Below are positions 4,668-6,840 of a DNA stretch of 6,840 nt, piece after piece. Source of the DNA: JBGTKH01 sp041744735 (GTDB lineage Bacteria > Planctomycetota > Planctomycetia > Pirellulales > Pirellulaceae); contig JBGTKH010000007.1 of assembly GCA_041744735.1 (NCBI GenBank), positions 1-6,840 of the forward strand. The letters run 5' to 3'. Position numbers and translations under genes: made by a program. The notes under the pieces were generated by a model. That model was given only the letters and a program-made list of their open reading frames with translations, had not been told where the DNA came from and searched no databases. Numbering within the stretch: the first letter of the stretch is position 1; every line of letters starts with the position of its first letter.

Positions 4668-6840
4668 TTGAGTGATTCACGCATCATCGCAGAAACCTTT
4701 CGCATCCCAGCGATGGACTGCCCCGAGGAGTTTCTGCTCATCGAGAACGGCTTAAATCGGCTCGCAGGCATTCGGCAGATTCGTCCCGATTATCTGAATC
4801 GCTCGCTGCGAGTTGAATTCGACGCCGACAGACTGGACACCGCCGCCGTGGCCGATCGGCTGCGGCACATCGGATTTCCCGGCGAGACAGTTTCGCCGCA
4901 AAGAAAGCCCGGCCGCCCGCCCGCCGATATTCCGCGGCTGCGAGCCACCACGATTGCCGGCGGCTTGCTGTTGGTTGCCGCAGCGCTCGCCTTTGTGATG
5001 TCAGCCGCGCCGCAATGGATCGCGGCTCTCGCAATTCTGTCCACGATTACATCCGGCTGGCCTGTGGCGTGGGCCGCGCTGCGAGCGATGCGTTTGGCGC
5101 GGCTCGACATGAACGCGCTGATGACGATCGCCGCCACCGGGGCACTGATCACTGGGCCCAAAACTGGCGAGTGGCTCGAAGCACCCACGGCGATGTTTCT
5201 GTTCGGCGTATCGCTGTGGCTGGAGAGTTACAGTCTGGGACGTGCGCGGCGCGCGGTGCAAACACTGGTCGAACTGACGCCAGCCGTCGCTCATCGAATT
5301 GAAAACCACCTACGTCCCGCCCCAGGCGCGGGTGAAACCACATTTGATGCGAACACGCATCGCGTGACCGATGTGAGCCCGGGAGAACTTGTCGTCGGCG
5401 ATTATCTGCTAGTGAAACCCGGCGAGCGCATCCCAGTGGACGGTGTCGTTGTGGCGGGCAGTTCGACAGTGAACCAAGCACCCATCACGGGTGAGAGTAT
5501 GCCGATCGAAAAATCGGTGGCCGACAACGTCTTCGCCGGATCGTTGAATCAAGAAGGCGTGTTGAGTGTCCGCGCGACGAAGACGGCGGACGATAGCACG
5601 CTGGCCCACGTGGCACGACTGGTCGAGCAAGCTCAGTCACATCGCTCACCGACCGAACGTTTCGTCGACCGCTTCGCGCGGCGCTACACGCCGGCCGTGA
5701 TTTCGCTGGCCGTGTTGCTGGTGGCCGGGCCGCCGCTGTGGAGTTGGCTGGGGCTGAGTGGGCGCAGCGGCATGACGCTCACCGAGTGGCTCGATTGGTT
5801 GCACCGCGGCTTGGTATTGCTAGTGATCGCTTGCCCGTGTGCATTGGTCATCTCGACGCCGATCACGATCGTTTGCGGCCTGCACCAGGCAGCGCGATAC
5901 GGGATTTTGGTGAAGGGCGGCCAGTATCTGGAAGCGGCCGGACGAATCAACTGCGTGGCAATCGACAAGACCGGCACCTTGACCGAAGGCCAGCCGCACG
6001 TCGTCGATGTGAAATGCACCGGCGGCCAGTCGCCCGACGATGTGCTGCGCATCGCCGCCGCGCTGGAATCCAACAGCGAACATCCGCTGGCCGCCGCAAT
6101 TGTCGCTGCGGCGGACCAGCGGAATCTGACTTGGCAACCAGCGTCCGACTTTGCCGCGCTGCGCGGCTTCGGCGTGCGCGGCACCGTCGATGGCCAATCA
6201 TACTTCGTGGCCAGCCCGCGGTTTTTCTGCGAGCAGCGTTTGGGCGGTGGTAAAATACCCGAACAATGGCTCATCGGCGACGGCGCGTCAACCGTGGCAC
6301 TGGTCGGCAGCGACCAACAACTTCTCGGCGCGATTTACTTGTCCGACCAGCCGCGCGACGACGCGGCCCAATCGATCGCTCAACTCAAACTGCTGGGTGT
6401 AAAGAACGTCGTTATGCTCACCGGCGACAGCGCCGCGACGGCCAGCCGTATTGCGCACTCCGTCGGCATCGAAGAAGTGCATGCGGAACTGCTGCCGCAG
6501 GAAAAAGTCGCCCGAGTCGAATCGCTCGCCGCTCGTTATCCACATCTGGCCATGGTCGGCGACGGAGTGAACGACGCCCCCGCGTTCGCCGCCGCCGCCG
6601 TAGGCATCGCGCTGGGCTCGCAATCGAGCGACACCGCACTGGAAACGGCCGACGTAGTCGTACTCTCACCGCACCTATCGCGACTCCCGCAATTGTTGCA
6701 TTTGGGCCAGCGCACGCGGCGCCTCTTGGCTCAGAACATCTTCCTGGCGCTGGCCATCAAAGCCCTGGTGCTGCTGCTGGCCGCATTCGGCCTAGCCACG
6801 ATGTGGATGGCCGTCGCCGCCGACGTCGGAGCCAGCATGG
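4668..6840 (+). CDS. P1B-type heavy-metal exporting ATPase, Zn/Cd/Pb type (3'-truncated)
   Basis: An inner-membrane pump that exports soft divalent metals using ATP. About 724 residues are present and the window ends inside TM8, so only a short C-terminus is missing. Domains: one HMA ferredoxin-like domain (~8-72) with MDCPEE at 16-21, which has one Cys instead of CxxC; TM1-2 (~90-140); TM3-4 (~145-190); actuator with TGES (274-277); TM5; TM6 with CPC (389-391, IACPCAL); phosphorylation loop DKTGT with D433; nucleotide-binding HP (H472-P473); TGD (585-587); GDGVNDAP (631-638); TM7 with K698; TM8 with D719 in ADVG. The K/D spacing of 21 residues matches ZntA (K693/D714), supporting Zn/Cd/Pb specificity rather than Cu. 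The TTG start is chosen because ATG 4713 would delete the first HMA strand, no other usable start lies after the promoter, and the promoter is ~80 nt upstream. No clear Shine-Dalgarno. Divergent from hslV. Confidence 0.94.
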   Translation, partial: MSDSRIIAETFRIPAMDCPEEFLLIENGLNRLAGIRQIRPDYLNRSLRVEFDADRLDTAAVADRLRHIGFPGETVSPQRKPGRPPADIPRLRATTIAGGLLLVAAALAFVMSAAPQWIAALAILSTITSGWPVAWAALRAMRLARLDMNALMTIAATGALITGPKTGEWLEAPTAMFLFGVSLWLESYSLGRARRAVQTLVELTPAVAHRIENHLRPAPGAGETTFDANTHRVTDVSPGELVVGDYLLVKPGERIPVDGVVVAGSSTVNQAPITGESMPIEKSVADNVFAGSLNQEGVLSVRATKTADDSTLAHVARLVEQAQSHRSPTERFVDRFARRYTPAVISLAVLLVAGPPLWSWLGLSGRSGMTLTEWLDWLHRGLVLLVIACPCALVISTPITIVCGLHQAARYGILVKGGQYLEAAGRINCVAIDKTGTLTEGQPHVVDVKCTGGQSPDDVLRIAAALESNSEHPLAAAIVAAADQRNLTWQPASDFAALRGFGVRGTVDGQSYFVASPRFFCEQRLGGGKIPEQWLIGDGASTVALVGSDQQLLGAIYLSDQPRDDAAQSIAQLKLLGVKNVVMLTGDSAATASRIAHSVGIEEVHAELLPQEKVARVESLAARYPHLAMVGDGVNDAPAFAAAAVGIALGSQSSDTALETADVVVLSPHLSRLPQLLHLGQRTRRLLAQNIFLALAIKALVLLLAAFGLATMWMAVAADVGASM

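Noticed and set aside
5684..6274. Open frame of 196 codons antisense to the metal ATPase (and a plus-strand frame at 5738-6253)
   Set aside because: Both lie across the CPC, DKTGT and HP motifs of the ATPase, which is continuous in a single frame from 4668 to the window end; they are shadow frames.
1..6840. CRISPR array, tRNA/rRNA, insertion sequence, phage or toxin-antitoxin genes
   Set aside because: I found no regularly spaced repeats, cloverleaf candidates, transposase or integrase motifs, or small paired genes on either strand.

Overview
The window most likely comes from a planctomycete chromosome. This is inferred from three things: a di-haem c-type cytochrome resembling the C-terminal part of hydrazine synthase alpha (HzsA-related) proteins that are common in that phylum, moderately high GC with several starts lacking a Shine-Dalgarno sequence, and a CodW/CodX-like HslVU pair. 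It looks like ordinary chromosomal housekeeping and accessory DNA. I see no transposase, integrase, tRNA, rRNA, CRISPR array or phage gene.

Layout. (1) 1-1455, plus strand: 3' part of a secreted, HzsA-related di-haem cytochrome; its start lies upstream of the window. (2) 1481-1840, plus: a small single-domain cupin 25 nt behind it, possibly in the same transcript. (3) 1891-2394, minus, convergent: a small exported PDZ-domain protein with a charged, repeated tail and its own strong Shine-Dalgarno. (4) 2500-4415, minus: hslV then hslU, overlapping by 4 nt (GTGA), encoding the HslV peptidase with a five-residue propeptide and the HslU AAA+ unfoldase. (5) 4416-4667: a 252-nt divergent intergenic region that holds most of the non-coding signal: two adjacent hairpins sharing one arm (in the likely hslVU leader), a good sigma-70-type promoter pointing right, inverted repeats around its -35 box, and a GC-rich 18-nt palindrome in the predicted leader. 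(6) 4668-6840, plus, cut by the window end: a P1B-type heavy-metal ATPase of Zn/Cd/Pb type, with all catalytic motifs visible and one HMA domain carrying a single cysteine.

Functionally, HslVU is a cytosolic ATP-dependent protease complex and the ATPase is a membrane metal exporter. Their divergent arrangement would allow shared or coordinated stress control, but the sequence does not prove it. No clearly new multi-gene system is visible. The points most worth a second look are the structured region between hslV and the ATPase, the HzsA-related cytochrome, and sequence variants in the HslU pore loop and the ATPase metal-binding domain.
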